In this document: piece after piece, positions 1 through 5,821 of the stretch
Numbering within the stretch: the first letter of the stretch is position 1
Layout: each line of letters starts with the position of its first letter
Source of the DNA: Actinomycetes bacterium
GTDB taxonomy: Bacteria; Actinomycetota; Aquicultoria; SURF-47; JAUUWJ01
Length of the DNA stretch: 5,938 nucleotides
NCBI GenBank assembly: GCA_030589175.1
Contig: JAUUWJ010000050.1
Coordinates: 1 to 5,938 of the forward strand
Reading direction: 5' to 3'
Program-made: the position numbers and the translations under genes
Notes under the pieces: generated by a model
Seen by the model: only the letters and a program-made list of their open reading frames with translations
Told to the model about the DNA's origin: nothing
Databases searched by the model: none

Positions 1-194
1 GTCACGACAAAGGCTGGGAAGGATTACCGGTAGGTCACGCTAAAAACTGGCGGGCAGAGCCCGGAGCTATTGCTAAGAAAGACTTTGGTTATTGTATGGA
101 ATGCCACGATAAAGGCAAAGAGTTTTCCAAAAGCGAGCACGAAAAATTCTGTATAAATTGCCATAGTAAAGTTCAAGCTGAAACGTTTAAATAA
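1..194 (+). CDS. Multihaem c-type cytochrome, C-terminal fragment
   Basis: This is the last 63 codons of a gene that begins before the window, read from base 3 to the TAA at 192-194. It carries two complete CxxCH haem-attachment motifs, CMECH (93-107) and CINCH (150-164). The first visible residues are HDKGW, preceded by the two bases 'gt'. CHDKG also occurs at the 93-107 motif, so the cut codon is probably TGT and a third CxxCH spans the window edge. The extra histidines (in VGHAKNW and SEHEKF) are candidate distal haem ligands. In this class haem is attached outside the cytoplasmic membrane and the protein carries electrons in anaerobic respiration. The fragment has no membrane helix, and the subfamily (cytochrome c3/c7-like, NapC/NrfH-like or other) cannot be told from the tail. 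The reading frame is certain because of the motifs; the exact role is unknown. Confidence 0.88.
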   Translation, partial: HDKGWEGLPVGHAKNWRAEPGAIAKKDFGYCMECHDKGKEFSKSEHEKFCINCHSKVQAETFK

Positions 195-227
195 TAAAAC
201 AGATAAAAGCACTTAATCGTGCAGTGT

Positions 228-256
228 TTGACAAAAGTTGGTAAAATATTGATACA
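228..256 (+). promoter_or_regulatory. Possible sigma-A-type promoter upstream of the small membrane protein
   Basis: A perfect TTGACA (-35 consensus) lies at 228-233, in the gap after the cytochrome stop codon. Seventeen bases on is GATACA (251-256), which matches TATAAT at only three positions. The -35 is convincing and the -10 is weak. The site would give a leader of roughly 60 bases before the GTG at 322. No convincing terminator hairpin was seen between the cytochrome and this point, so read-through from the cytochrome gene is also possible. Confidence 0.35.
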
Positions 257-307
257 AAGCTAAAATGACTAAAATAATTGTTAGTAACACTTAGTTAAAA
301 GACTTTT

Positions 308-315
308 AAGGAGGG
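308..315 (+). promoter_or_regulatory. Strong Shine-Dalgarno site that decides the GTG start at 322
   Basis: AAGGAGGG is a near-perfect complement to the 16S rRNA 3' end and sits about 7 bases before GTG 322-324. The ATG at 317 is followed immediately by TAG, so it cannot be the start. This is the best ribosome binding site in the window and the main reason to call a gene so short. Confidence 0.7.
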
Positions 316-321
316 CATGTA

Positions 322-435
322 GTGTTTGCATATATAGCAATTGAATCGGTTGTAAGCCTGTTTTTGATGATGTTCGTAATAACGATTGCCCTTGGCATAG
401 GCTTAATAGCTTATAGCTTAAAACATATTAAGTAA
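322..435 (+). CDS. Small single-pass membrane protein (37 aa), unknown function
   Basis: A GTG start with an excellent Shine-Dalgarno sequence opens a 37-codon frame ending at TAA 433-435. The product is almost entirely one hydrophobic helix (about residues 9-31, with the core SLFLMMFVITIALGIG) and a short basic tail, YSLKHIK, so the positive-inside rule puts the C-terminus in the cytoplasm. It has no cysteine or haem motif. Size and topology resemble the small accessory subunits of membrane complexes (KdpF, CydX and CcoQ types), but no family signature was recognised and the resemblance is only general. It lies 127 bp downstream of a multihaem cytochrome gene, so a role in the same electron-transfer complex is possible but is inference. 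The call rests on the ribosome binding site and the clean transmembrane pattern. Confidence 0.62.
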   Translation: MFAYIAIESVVSLFLMMFVITIALGIGLIAYSLKHIK

Positions 436-484
436 TAGTATTTTAATCGCAGCAATAAACGTAAAGATAAAAAGGGAGTAACGA

Positions 485-595
485 TTGCAATACAATAGAT
501 GCTCATCTGAGTTCCTCTCAAAAAGTAAATCCACCACTCTTAAGGTAAAAAATCTATTCTTTTCGATTAATCATTTTTTGATTTTTGCCGATTAA
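485..595 (+). CDS. Doubtful 36-codon ORF with TTG start
   Basis: A GGGAG at 474-478 stands 6 bases before TTG 485-487, which opens a 36-codon frame closing at TAA 593-595. The product starts MQYNRCSSEFLSKSK, is polar and basic in its first two thirds and ends in a hydrophobic stretch, LFFSINHFLIFAD. It has no recognised domain or clear transmembrane helix. The spacing of the possible ribosome binding site is good, but the start codon is rare and the region may simply be the leader of the lipoprotein gene that begins 17 bp later. If real, it could be translationally linked to that gene. A coincidental open frame is at least as likely. Confidence 0.22.
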   Translation: MQYNRCSSEFLSKSKSTTLKVKNLFFSINHFLIFAD

Positions 596-612
596 ATTGA
601 AGGTAGATAGAG

Positions 613-2157
613 ATGTATAGATATTTTTCAAGAGCAGCAAAAATAGTAATTATAATAACAGTAATTGCCGCCTTATTTTCCATGACTGGCTGTGATCTGT
701 GGCCTTTTGGAAAAAAAGACACGGGAGAAGAAGCTTTAAAACTAAAAAATGATGCTTCTCGTACTTTTCAAGAAATTCAAAGCCACGCCAGTGAGTTTGA
801 TGAGTTCTTGAAGAAATTCAACAAACGTTGGTATACAGCAAAAGACGTTCAAGGTTTTGCAAGCAGCTTAAAGACATACGAGTCGCAAATCAGTAAAGAT
901 CTAAGTGGCCTTAAACAAGTTGATTCAAAATTAGCAACGCTTACCAGTATTGATAAAGATCAAAAATATAAAGACTTCATTAGTTCTACTTCGAAAGCTT
1001 CAGTTTCTTTAGAAAAAGCTTTGTTCAACAGTCAGAAAATTGCGACAGCTTTAAATACGAAAATGGGCGATATTGCTAGTTTTTATTCGGAAGTCGATAC
1101 TATTAAACAAGCTCAAAGCCGTTATGTTGCGGCAATTAGCTCTTGGGCCCAAAGGCGCTCACTTCAACTTACTTCTCAAACACTGTTGGAGCAGATACTT
1201 GCCGAACAAAACCAGGAAGAGGATTCTGAAACTGAGACCGGTGGTGACGAATCTAGCGAAGAAGATACAGAGGAAGATAGCGAAGAAAGCTCTAAAGTGG
1301 AATCACCGGAAGCAATAAACGAACAAAGCACTAATAGCGAGGAAGTAAAAGAAGAAAAAGATTTTCAATCGAGTGCGACTCGCGATGTTTTAGGTCAAAG
1401 AACGATTCAAGAGGACTCAACTACAGGTGGCTCAAGCACTGAAGATCTCGATCCCTGGGTTTATATAATAATCGAAAATAAATGGCCCTCGGCGTTTGTA
1501 GCTGACTTTGCTAAAGAAACAGCAGAAGATTTTACGAATATATACCAGAGATTATATGAGATTCATTCTACTCTAAAATTCCAAAATTCAAGAAAACTAT
1601 TAAAGTATATACAAGAAGTAAAAACAGATAATGCTGATTTTGCCTCCGGAACGGATGCACTGATAGATAACTTGAAAGAACAAAGGCGTTTGGGATTGCT
1701 TATTGATCGCTACAAGCAAGAAAAAGCGAGTCTTGAAGAAGCTCACGCTTTTGCCAATTATTCTCAGCAAAATAGGCCGGCTGGTGTTTCTTCCGGTTCA
1801 ATTGCAAATGAGGGAGCTACTTTTAGCCATGATTTTGCTCATGATGAAATAAACCGTTTAGATAAGAAAATCGATGGTTTTCAAAAAACCTTAAATGACG
1901 TGGAAAGCAAGTATGAAGGAAGTCTTACTACGGATTACGAAGAAGCAAGATGGCGTTTTTACTGGAGCTTAATGGCGCTGTATAAGATAAACAGAGGTGT
2001 TTCACGAAGTTTGATGCATGAAGTAAAAGGCTGGAAGCAAAAAGCGACAGGGAAGTATACTTTTGACAGGATGAGAAATTTGGCTGATGCAAAGCACTTC
2101 AAATATAAGGCAAACCAAGCTTACAAAAAGGCAAAAGGCAAAATTGCCGCAAATTAA
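613..2157 (+). CDS. Large predicted lipoprotein with acidic linker, unknown function
   Basis: The 514-residue product begins with a lipoprotein signal: a basic start (RAAK), a hydrophobic core (about 11-22) and the lipobox MTGC with Cys27 as the lipid attachment site. After cleavage it should be anchored to the outer face of the membrane. Residues about 35-195 look helical, rich in Lys, Glu, Ser and Gln, with heptad-like hydrophobics. Residues about 202-250 form a highly acidic Glu/Ser/Asp/Thr stretch that is probably disordered. Residues about 290-512 form a second helical region opening with DPWVYIIIENKW and ending in a basic tail (KKAKGKIAAN). No catalytic motif, binding motif or known family was recognised; a structural, spacer or scaffold role at the cell surface is a guess. 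The start is supported by a modest GAAGG at 599-603 and by the signal peptide beginning at once. The phosphoesterase downstream has no obvious functional link. Confidence 0.9.
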   Translation: MYRYFSRAAKIVIIITVIAALFSMTGCDLWPFGKKDTGEEALKLKNDASRTFQEIQSHASEFDEFLKKFNKRWYTAKDVQGFASSLKTYESQISKDLSGLKQVDSKLATLTSIDKDQKYKDFISSTSKASVSLEKALFNSQKIATALNTKMGDIASFYSEVDTIKQAQSRYVAAISSWAQRRSLQLTSQTLLEQILAEQNQEEDSETETGGDESSEEDTEEDSEESSKVESPEAINEQSTNSEEVKEEKDFQSSATRDVLGQRTIQEDSTTGGSSTEDLDPWVYIIIENKWPSAFVADFAKETAEDFTNIYQRLYEIHSTLKFQNSRKLLKYIQEVKTDNADFASGTDALIDNLKEQRRLGLLIDRYKQEKASLEEAHAFANYSQQNRPAGVSSGSIANEGATFSHDFAHDEINRLDKKIDGFQKTLNDVESKYEGSLTTDYEEARWRFYWSLMALYKINRGVSRSLMHEVKGWKQKATGKYTFDRMRNLADAKHFKYKANQAYKKAKGKIAAN

Positions 2158-2252
2158 AAATTAAAAACCCTCTCCAATTGCTGATTTCAGTTATCGTTGC
2201 TAATATGAAAAAGTATTATCAAAATCCTAAGATTTATGATAGGCGGCAGCAC

Positions 2253-2966
2253 ATGAAGTTGGCATTTATATCAGATGTTCATAGCAATATTTACGCCCTG
2301 AAATCGGTTCTAAAAGAACTTGAAAGCTATAGTCCTTCGGACATCTACTGCTTAGGTGACATTGTAGGCTTTCTTCCTTTTCATAAAGAAACTTTAAATG
2401 AGATTAAGAAAAATGGAATCATTTCAATTGCGGGTAATTATGATTTGGCGGTAGCTAATAATAAAAAGACCTGCGGCTGCAGTTTAAATAGCAGTTTCGA
2501 AGAGGAACTTTCCAGGAAAAGTCTCGAAAAAACAAAACAAGATCTAGACGATAACGAAAAAAACTTTTTAAGAAAACTAAAAACGAATTTATTGATAAAT
2601 AATAATAAAACAAATAATAAGCGTCTTCATCTATTTCATGGCTTATTAGATAACACGAGTTCTGGGCTTGAAGACGGGACGAGTGAAGAAAAGTTTAATA
2701 AAGTAATTGACAAATCCGAAGCAGATATATACTTGTTTGGCCATGTCCACAAGCCCTACATCAAGAAAGTCAAAAATAAAGCTTTTGTTAATTGCGGCTC
2801 TGTCGGAAGGTCAATGGAGCCTGGATATGCAGATTATGTTTTGGTAGACCTTAATAACGAAGGAACAACGATTCAAATAATGCGGGCTTGTTATGATTTG
2901 GCTCGAATGAAGAAAGCTTTCATGAAGAGCACCTTTCCCAAGGAAATTATTGAGACATGGTATTAA
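2253..2966 (+). CDS. Calcineurin-like metallophosphoesterase (YfcE-like superfamily)
   Basis: The 237-residue product has the full dimetal motif set: D8-x-H10 in FISDVHSN, GD at 35-36 in LGDIVG, GNYD (61-64, Asn62), His129 in LFHG, and GHVH (His164, His166), followed by CGSVG (181-185). These are the metal ligands of the calcineurin-like fold, which hydrolyses phosphomonoesters or phosphodiesters in the cytoplasm. The substrate cannot be read from the sequence. A CGC motif at 74-76 shortly after GNYD is, from memory, shared by a subset of these enzymes in actinobacteria. The frame is open back to a TTG at 2178, but the fold starts at MKLAFISDVH and AGGCGG (2241-2246) lies 6 bases before ATG 2253, so 2253 is preferred; ATG 2205 is possible. 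It converges with the sensor kinase gene across a 2-bp gap. Confidence 0.93.
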   Translation: MKLAFISDVHSNIYALKSVLKELESYSPSDIYCLGDIVGFLPFHKETLNEIKKNGIISIAGNYDLAVANNKKTCGCSLNSSFEEELSRKSLEKTKQDLDDNEKNFLRKLKTNLLINNNKTNNKRLHLFHGLLDNTSSGLEDGTSEEKFNKVIDKSEADIYLFGHVHKPYIKKVKNKAFVNCGSVGRSMEPGYADYVLVDLNNEGTTIQIMRACYDLARMKKAFMKSTFPKEIIETWY

Positions 2967-2968
2967 TG

Positions 2969-4303
2969 TTAGGCGGGCAGCGTTATTGTAAACTCAGAAC
3001 CTTCATTTAAGTGGCTTTTTACACCTACTTTGCCGCTGTGATTTTCCACTACATGTTTTACGATTGAAAGGCCTAGACCCGTACCACCGCTTTTTATGGA
3101 CCGGCTTTTACTTATTCTGTAAAAGCGTTCGAAAATCCGCATTTGTTCTTTTTGAGCTATGCCTATTCCAGTGTCCTTAAAGCTGATATTTATCGAGCCG
3201 TTATTTCTTGTTAAGCTTACCGAGATTTTGCCATTCTCAGGCGTGTATTTAATGCTATTGTCGAGTAGATTATGAAAAGCTTTCATTAATTGTTCAGGGT
3301 CTACTTTAGCTTGAGTGTTGTCTTTTACTGAAAGAGTTAGCTTAAGATGTTTTTTTTGTGCCTCTCTTTCAAAACTGTTAACAGATTGTTCAAGCAAAGG
3401 AGCGATAGCGAGTTTTTTAAGAGCCAGACTTCCCTTATTTTCAATTTTTGATAAATCAAGGATATCGCGGGCCAGATTGGATAGGCGCTCACTTTGCTTA
3501 TCAAGCTCATTAAGAAAACTATCCAGAGTTTCTTGATTATCTTTTGCCCCTGCTAGGAGGGCTTCAGTAAGAGATTTAATGCTTGCTATCGGAGTGCGCA
3601 GGTCATGACTTACGTTTGCAATGAAGTCTTTTTTGACGTCAGCAAGGGCGTCAATTTTTGTCGTATCTTGAAGGGAAATTAAACTGCCGATAGTTTTTCC
3701 GTTAATTGATACGGGAAGACCTCGTCCCTCGAGAGAGCGCATGTTATAGGTAAGCTCAATTTTTTCTTTTACTTTCTTTCCAGACAGAGCTACCTTAGCT
3801 ATTTCTTTGATCTGGGGAGTTAGATTTATTTGGCTTGTGTTGTTTTTTGCACCAGGTTTTATGTCTAAAATTTTGGCGGCTAAATCATTTAGCATTATGA
3901 TTTGTAATTTTTCATCAAACAAAATAAGGCCGAACTTAGTTATTCTAAATGCTTGCTGTAGAAAATTTATTTGCCAGCTTAATTCTCGACTATTTTTATT
4001 AACATCTTTAAAGCGGTCTAAGATAAAAGAAACGGGATTGTTATGATTTGTATTAGATGCGTCAGCCTTGCCGTTTATTTCGGCAACACTCTTTTGCACA
4101 TCTTTTAAAAGTTTATTTTGATTTCTTTCGTAAAGAACTTGAGACGTTTTAGCGAAAAAGAAAAAGCTGCCCAAGACCAGTATAAACGCTATCATGGCTT
4201 GTTGCCCTGATAGGTAGGTAAACAAAAACAAGTTTAGTGAAAGTATGGTTAGTATTAAAAATATTAGGTGAAGCGAAAATGTCTTTTTTTGTTTAAGATT
4301 CAT
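2969..4303 (-). CDS. Membrane sensor histidine kinase, PhoR-type
   Basis: The 444-residue product has two closely spaced membrane helices (about 11-30 and 36-51), a linker, a PAS-like region (about 113-215), a dimerisation/phosphoacceptor domain with H-box NVSHDLRTPIASIK (His233) and an ATPase domain: N-box HNLLDNSIKYT (344-354), G1 DTGIGI (377-382), F-box FERFYR (391-396) and G2 GTGLGLS (407-413). All catalytic landmarks are intact, so it should autophosphorylate on His233 and pass phosphate to the adjacent regulator. The layout resembles PhoR/ResE/WalK kinases, but the loop between the helices is only about five residues and no HAMP domain is evident. The start overlaps the regulator gene by 11 bases, with AAAGG just upstream, indicating translational coupling in one transcript. 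The signal is not identifiable; calling it a phosphate sensor would be over-interpretation. Confidence 0.95.
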   Translation of the reverse strand: MNLKQKKTFSLHLIFLILTILSLNLFLFTYLSGQQAMIAFILVLGSFFFFAKTSQVLYERNQNKLLKDVQKSVAEINGKADASNTNHNNPVSFILDRFKDVNKNSRELSWQINFLQQAFRITKFGLILFDEKLQIIMLNDLAAKILDIKPGAKNNTSQINLTPQIKEIAKVALSGKKVKEKIELTYNMRSLEGRGLPVSINGKTIGSLISLQDTTKIDALADVKKDFIANVSHDLRTPIASIKSLTEALLAGAKDNQETLDSFLNELDKQSERLSNLARDILDLSKIENKGSLALKKLAIAPLLEQSVNSFEREAQKKHLKLTLSVKDNTQAKVDPEQLMKAFHNLLDNSIKYTPENGKISVSLTRNNGSINISFKDTGIGIAQKEQMRIFERFYRISKSRSIKSGGTGLGLSIVKHVVENHSGKVGVKSHLNEGSEFTITLPA

Positions 4304-4985
4304 TGCCTTTGACTGACAGCCGGTAGCCTATCCCTCTGACTGTTTTTATGTATTTAAGATTTTCACTATCAGGCTCGATTTTTTTACGCAGTCTTCTTAT
4401 ATGCACATCAAGTGTCTTCTCATCTCCGTAAAAATCCTCTCCCCAGACTATTTCAATCAATTCATTTCGGGGCAAAACACGCTCTTTATTGAGAATAAAT
4501 GTTTTTAGTATATTGAATTCTTTTAAAGGTAAATCTAGAATCTTACCCTTGAATTTTATTTGGTGTTTATCTTCGCTTAAGGTAAAATCTCCGGTTTTTA
4601 CAGTTTGTTCTTTCTTATTATCAGCTGCTCTTCTTAAAACGGCGTTTATGCGGGCAATGAGCTCTCTCATGCTAAACGGTTTGGTTATGTAATCGTCAGC
4701 GCCTATTTCAAGGCCGACTACCTTATCAAGCTCGCTGTCTTTTGCCGTAAGCATTATTATGGGAGTAGAAGATCGACGGCGAATTATCTTACAGACCTCT
4801 TGGCCGCCTAGCTTAGGAAGCATCAGGTCTAACAATATCAAATTAGGGTTAATTTCCTTGTATTTACTTAAGGCGGCTTGTCCGTCGTAAGCTTGGTATG
4901 TCTTAAATCCTTCTTTTTCGAGACAAAAAGACAAAGATTCTGCTATCGGTTTTTCATCTTCGGCTATCAAAATACTTTTCTTCAT
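4293..4985 (-). CDS. Response regulator, OmpR/PhoB family, winged-helix
   Basis: The 230-residue product has the normal length of this family. The receiver domain (1-120) shows the acidic pair Glu9-Asp10, phosphoacceptor Asp53 in LLDLMLPKLGG, switch Thr80 in IMLTAKDS and Lys102 in YITKPF. The DNA-binding domain (about 130-227) shows LPLKEFNIL, the recognition-helix region KTLDVHIRRLRKKIEP and the terminal wing VRGIGYRL. It should bind direct-repeat operators as a dimer when phosphorylated by the overlapping kinase. The start is fixed by the canonical MKKSILIAEDE beginning. No Shine-Dalgarno sequence precedes it; instead a promoter-like -10 hexamer sits at the leaderless position. It is PhoP/PhoB-like, but the regulon cannot be deduced, so no gene symbol is given. 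Confidence 0.96.
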   Translation of the reverse strand: MKKSILIAEDEKPIAESLSFCLEKEGFKTYQAYDGQAALSKYKEINPNLILLDLMLPKLGGQEVCKIIRRRSSTPIIMLTAKDSELDKVVGLEIGADDYITKPFSMRELIARINAVLRRAADNKKEQTVKTGDFTLSEDKHQIKFKGKILDLPLKEFNILKTFILNKERVLPRNELIEIVWGEDFYGDEKTLDVHIRRLRKKIEPDSENLKYIKTVRGIGYRLSVKGNES

Positions 4986-4995
4986 ATTTATATGA
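4982..4995 (-). repeat. 14-bp inverted repeat over the response-regulator start codon
   Basis: On the minus strand TCATAT-AA-ATATGA is a perfect palindrome with a two-base centre. It covers the ATG (4985-4983) and overlaps the putative -10 hexamer (4997-4992); a second palindrome, TGATATCA, abuts it at 5000-4993. The position would suit an autoregulatory operator, but palindromes of this length arise often in AT-rich DNA, and OmpR-family proteins usually bind direct repeats. Confidence 0.25.
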
Positions 4996-5021
4996 TATCA
5001 AAGTGAAAAGGGTCATGCTAA
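4992..5021 (-). promoter_or_regulatory. Putative leaderless promoter of the two-component operon
   Basis: Read on the minus strand, TATCAT (4997-4992; five of six to TATAAT) occupies positions -12 to -7 if the A of the ATG is +1. TTAGCA (5021-5016; four of six to TTGACA) stands 18 bases further upstream. Transcription would then begin at or next to the start codon, which fits the absence of a Shine-Dalgarno sequence. TAGCA occurs twice, at 5037-5033 and 5020-5016, 17 bp apart, and might be a binding site for the regulator. Confidence 0.45.
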
Positions 5022-5070
5022 TGGAAATTAAGTGCTAGATTGCCACTTCTTATAGTTTTAGCGCTCATTA

Positions 5071-5745
5071 TCATGTTTTTAATAAGAGCACAAAAGCGTG
5101 GACTTGGTAAGCCAGGAACAACTCTAGAGAACTTGCCGCGATAGTAGCGATGAATCTCAGTGATCTTTTTGAAATATAGTAGTTGAAGACGGTTAGGTTC
5201 AGGAGGAGGAAAGCGGAAATTATGCCAGAAATTATCAAAGTGGGAAGCAAATATTTTAAGAACATCAAACGGCTATTAATCAGGAAAAAAGTGAAAGCCA
5301 GGGCAAGTAAAACAAGCAATTGATGCCAGCTTGACTGCAAGAGTTTAATTTTTGTTTCATTTTCTTTGCTGGCTGACTGGTCATGAAAGTACCTGTTAGT
5401 TTCATTGAAAGCTGAGAGCAGAAGTATTGCTATAAAGCTTCCTACCGGCAAGCCGCTAACTAAACGAATTGAATTAGTCGTCTGTCTAAGTCCTGTGTAT
5501 GATGTTATGCCGTCAAATGCCAGGAATAGAATGGCTAGAATACCGAAGGCAAAGACTCGTTTCTGGGGGTAATCCGTTGCTTGTGAGTATAAGATTAATA
5601 ATATTGGGATAGTTATTAGAAAGCCTATGAACAACCCGGTCATTCGGGTATCTACCGGCATTTTTAAACCGTTAATGTAGATAGTGCGGTCTGATATTTG
5701 CTGGCACACCGCAAAACCGATTTTGTTGTAGAGCTCAAGAAGCAT
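5071..5745 (-). CDS. Multi-pass membrane protein, divergent DUF2085-like
   Basis: The 224-residue product has about six hydrophobic segments (roughly 36-54, 65-78, 98-112, 142-157, 164-186, 198-222). Its first half follows the DUF2085 plan from memory: a Cys-His-Q/R start, RSF-INGxxxPVCARCTGIxxGF, then DG...G.R.STN..R..G...G. Here these read CQQISDRTIYINGLKMPVDTRMTGLFIGF (14-42) and DGITSYTGLRQTTNSIRLVSGLPVG (78-102). The layout is kept, but the CARC cysteines are Asp32 and Met35 and the early His is Gln. The function of the family is unknown. The C-terminal half, with three further helices, is an extension beyond the usual core. An ATG at 5802 is in frame, but the 19 residues it adds are translated repeat DNA, so the ATG at 5743-5745 is preferred; TATAAT lies at -12 to -7 and no Shine-Dalgarno sequence is present. 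Confidence 0.8.
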   Translation of the reverse strand: MLLELYNKIGFAVCQQISDRTIYINGLKMPVDTRMTGLFIGFLITIPILLILYSQATDYPQKRVFAFGILAILFLAFDGITSYTGLRQTTNSIRLVSGLPVGSFIAILLLSAFNETNRYFHDQSASKENETKIKLLQSSWHQLLVLLALAFTFFLINSRLMFLKYLLPTLIISGIISAFLLLNLTVFNYYISKRSLRFIATIAASSLELFLAYQVHAFVLLLKT

Positions 5746-5751
5746 AGCTGA

Positions 5752-5757
5752 ATTATA
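5752..5757 (-). promoter_or_regulatory. -10 hexamer at leaderless position before the DUF2085-like gene
   Basis: On the minus strand a perfect TATAAT spans 5757-5752, exactly -12 to -7 relative to the A of ATG 5745. No good -35 is visible 16-18 bases upstream, where the CCCTGTA repeat units lie, and there is no extended -10 TG. The hexamer straddles two of the seven-base repeat units, so chance origin from the repeat must be considered. Confidence 0.45.
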
Positions 5758-5759
5758 GA

Positions 5760-5786
5760 GGGTACAGGGTATGGGGTACAGGGCAT
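5760..5786. repeat. Two tandem copies of a 14-bp GGGTACAGGG-type unit
   Basis: GGGTACAGGGTAT (5760-5772) and GGGTACAGGGCAT (5774-5786) are 13-base copies with one mismatch, at a period of 14. That is twice the seven-base period of the surrounding array, of which this is the GC-rich block closest to the gene. Translated on the minus strand it gives the ALYPIPCTLY segment of the spurious N-terminal extension. Confidence 0.85.
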
Positions 5787-5789
5787 TGA

Positions 5790-5821
5790 AAACAATGATC
5801 AATTATCAATGATCATTGTTT
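5790..5821. repeat. Palindrome with 12-bp arms within the heptad array
   Basis: The arm AAACAATGATCA (5790-5801) is exactly reverse-complementary to TGATCATTGTTT (5810-5821), with an 8-base loop, ATTATCAA. The stem is AT-rich and there is no long T-run on either strand, so it is a poor rho-independent terminator. It could form a cruciform or be a protein site, but it is also a by-product of CATTGAT and CAATGAT units lying side by side. Confidence 0.75.

Noticed and set aside
24..212. 62-codon open frame on the minus strand
   Set aside because: It is antisense to the cytochrome tail, whose frame is fixed by two CxxCH motifs. The Cys and Phe content of the minus-strand product is a mirror of that gene.
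205..226. Terminator hairpin after the cytochrome gene
   Set aside because: Only a 4-bp GCAC/GTGC stem can be drawn and no T-tract follows directly, so it is too weak to annotate.
1073..1318. 81-codon open frame on the plus strand
   Set aside because: It lies inside the lipoprotein gene in another frame. The run of Lys and Arg codons is a by-product of the acidic GAA/GAG-rich linker.
2178..2252. N-terminal extension of the phosphoesterase from TTG 2178
   Set aside because: The 25 extra residues are polar and basic and unlike the fold, which starts with MKLAFISDVH. No Shine-Dalgarno sequence precedes the TTG.
3315..4046. Two plus-strand open frames (3315-3536 and 3807-4046)
   Set aside because: Both are antisense to the histidine kinase, which has every catalytic motif. 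The plus-strand products have no ribosome binding site or recognisable domain.
4489..4692. 67-codon plus-strand open frame
   Set aside because: It is antisense to the DNA-binding half of the response regulator, whose frame is unambiguous.
5746..5802. N-terminal 19-residue extension of the DUF2085-like protein (ATG 5802)
   Set aside because: The extension is translated heptad repeat DNA (ALYPIPCTLY), its ATG lies in the loop of the palindrome and no ribosome binding site precedes it. ATG 5745 fits the family start and the -10 element.
5790..5821. Rho-independent terminator
   Set aside because: The stem is AT-rich with an 8-base loop, and no long T-run follows on either strand. No gene end is visible next to it.
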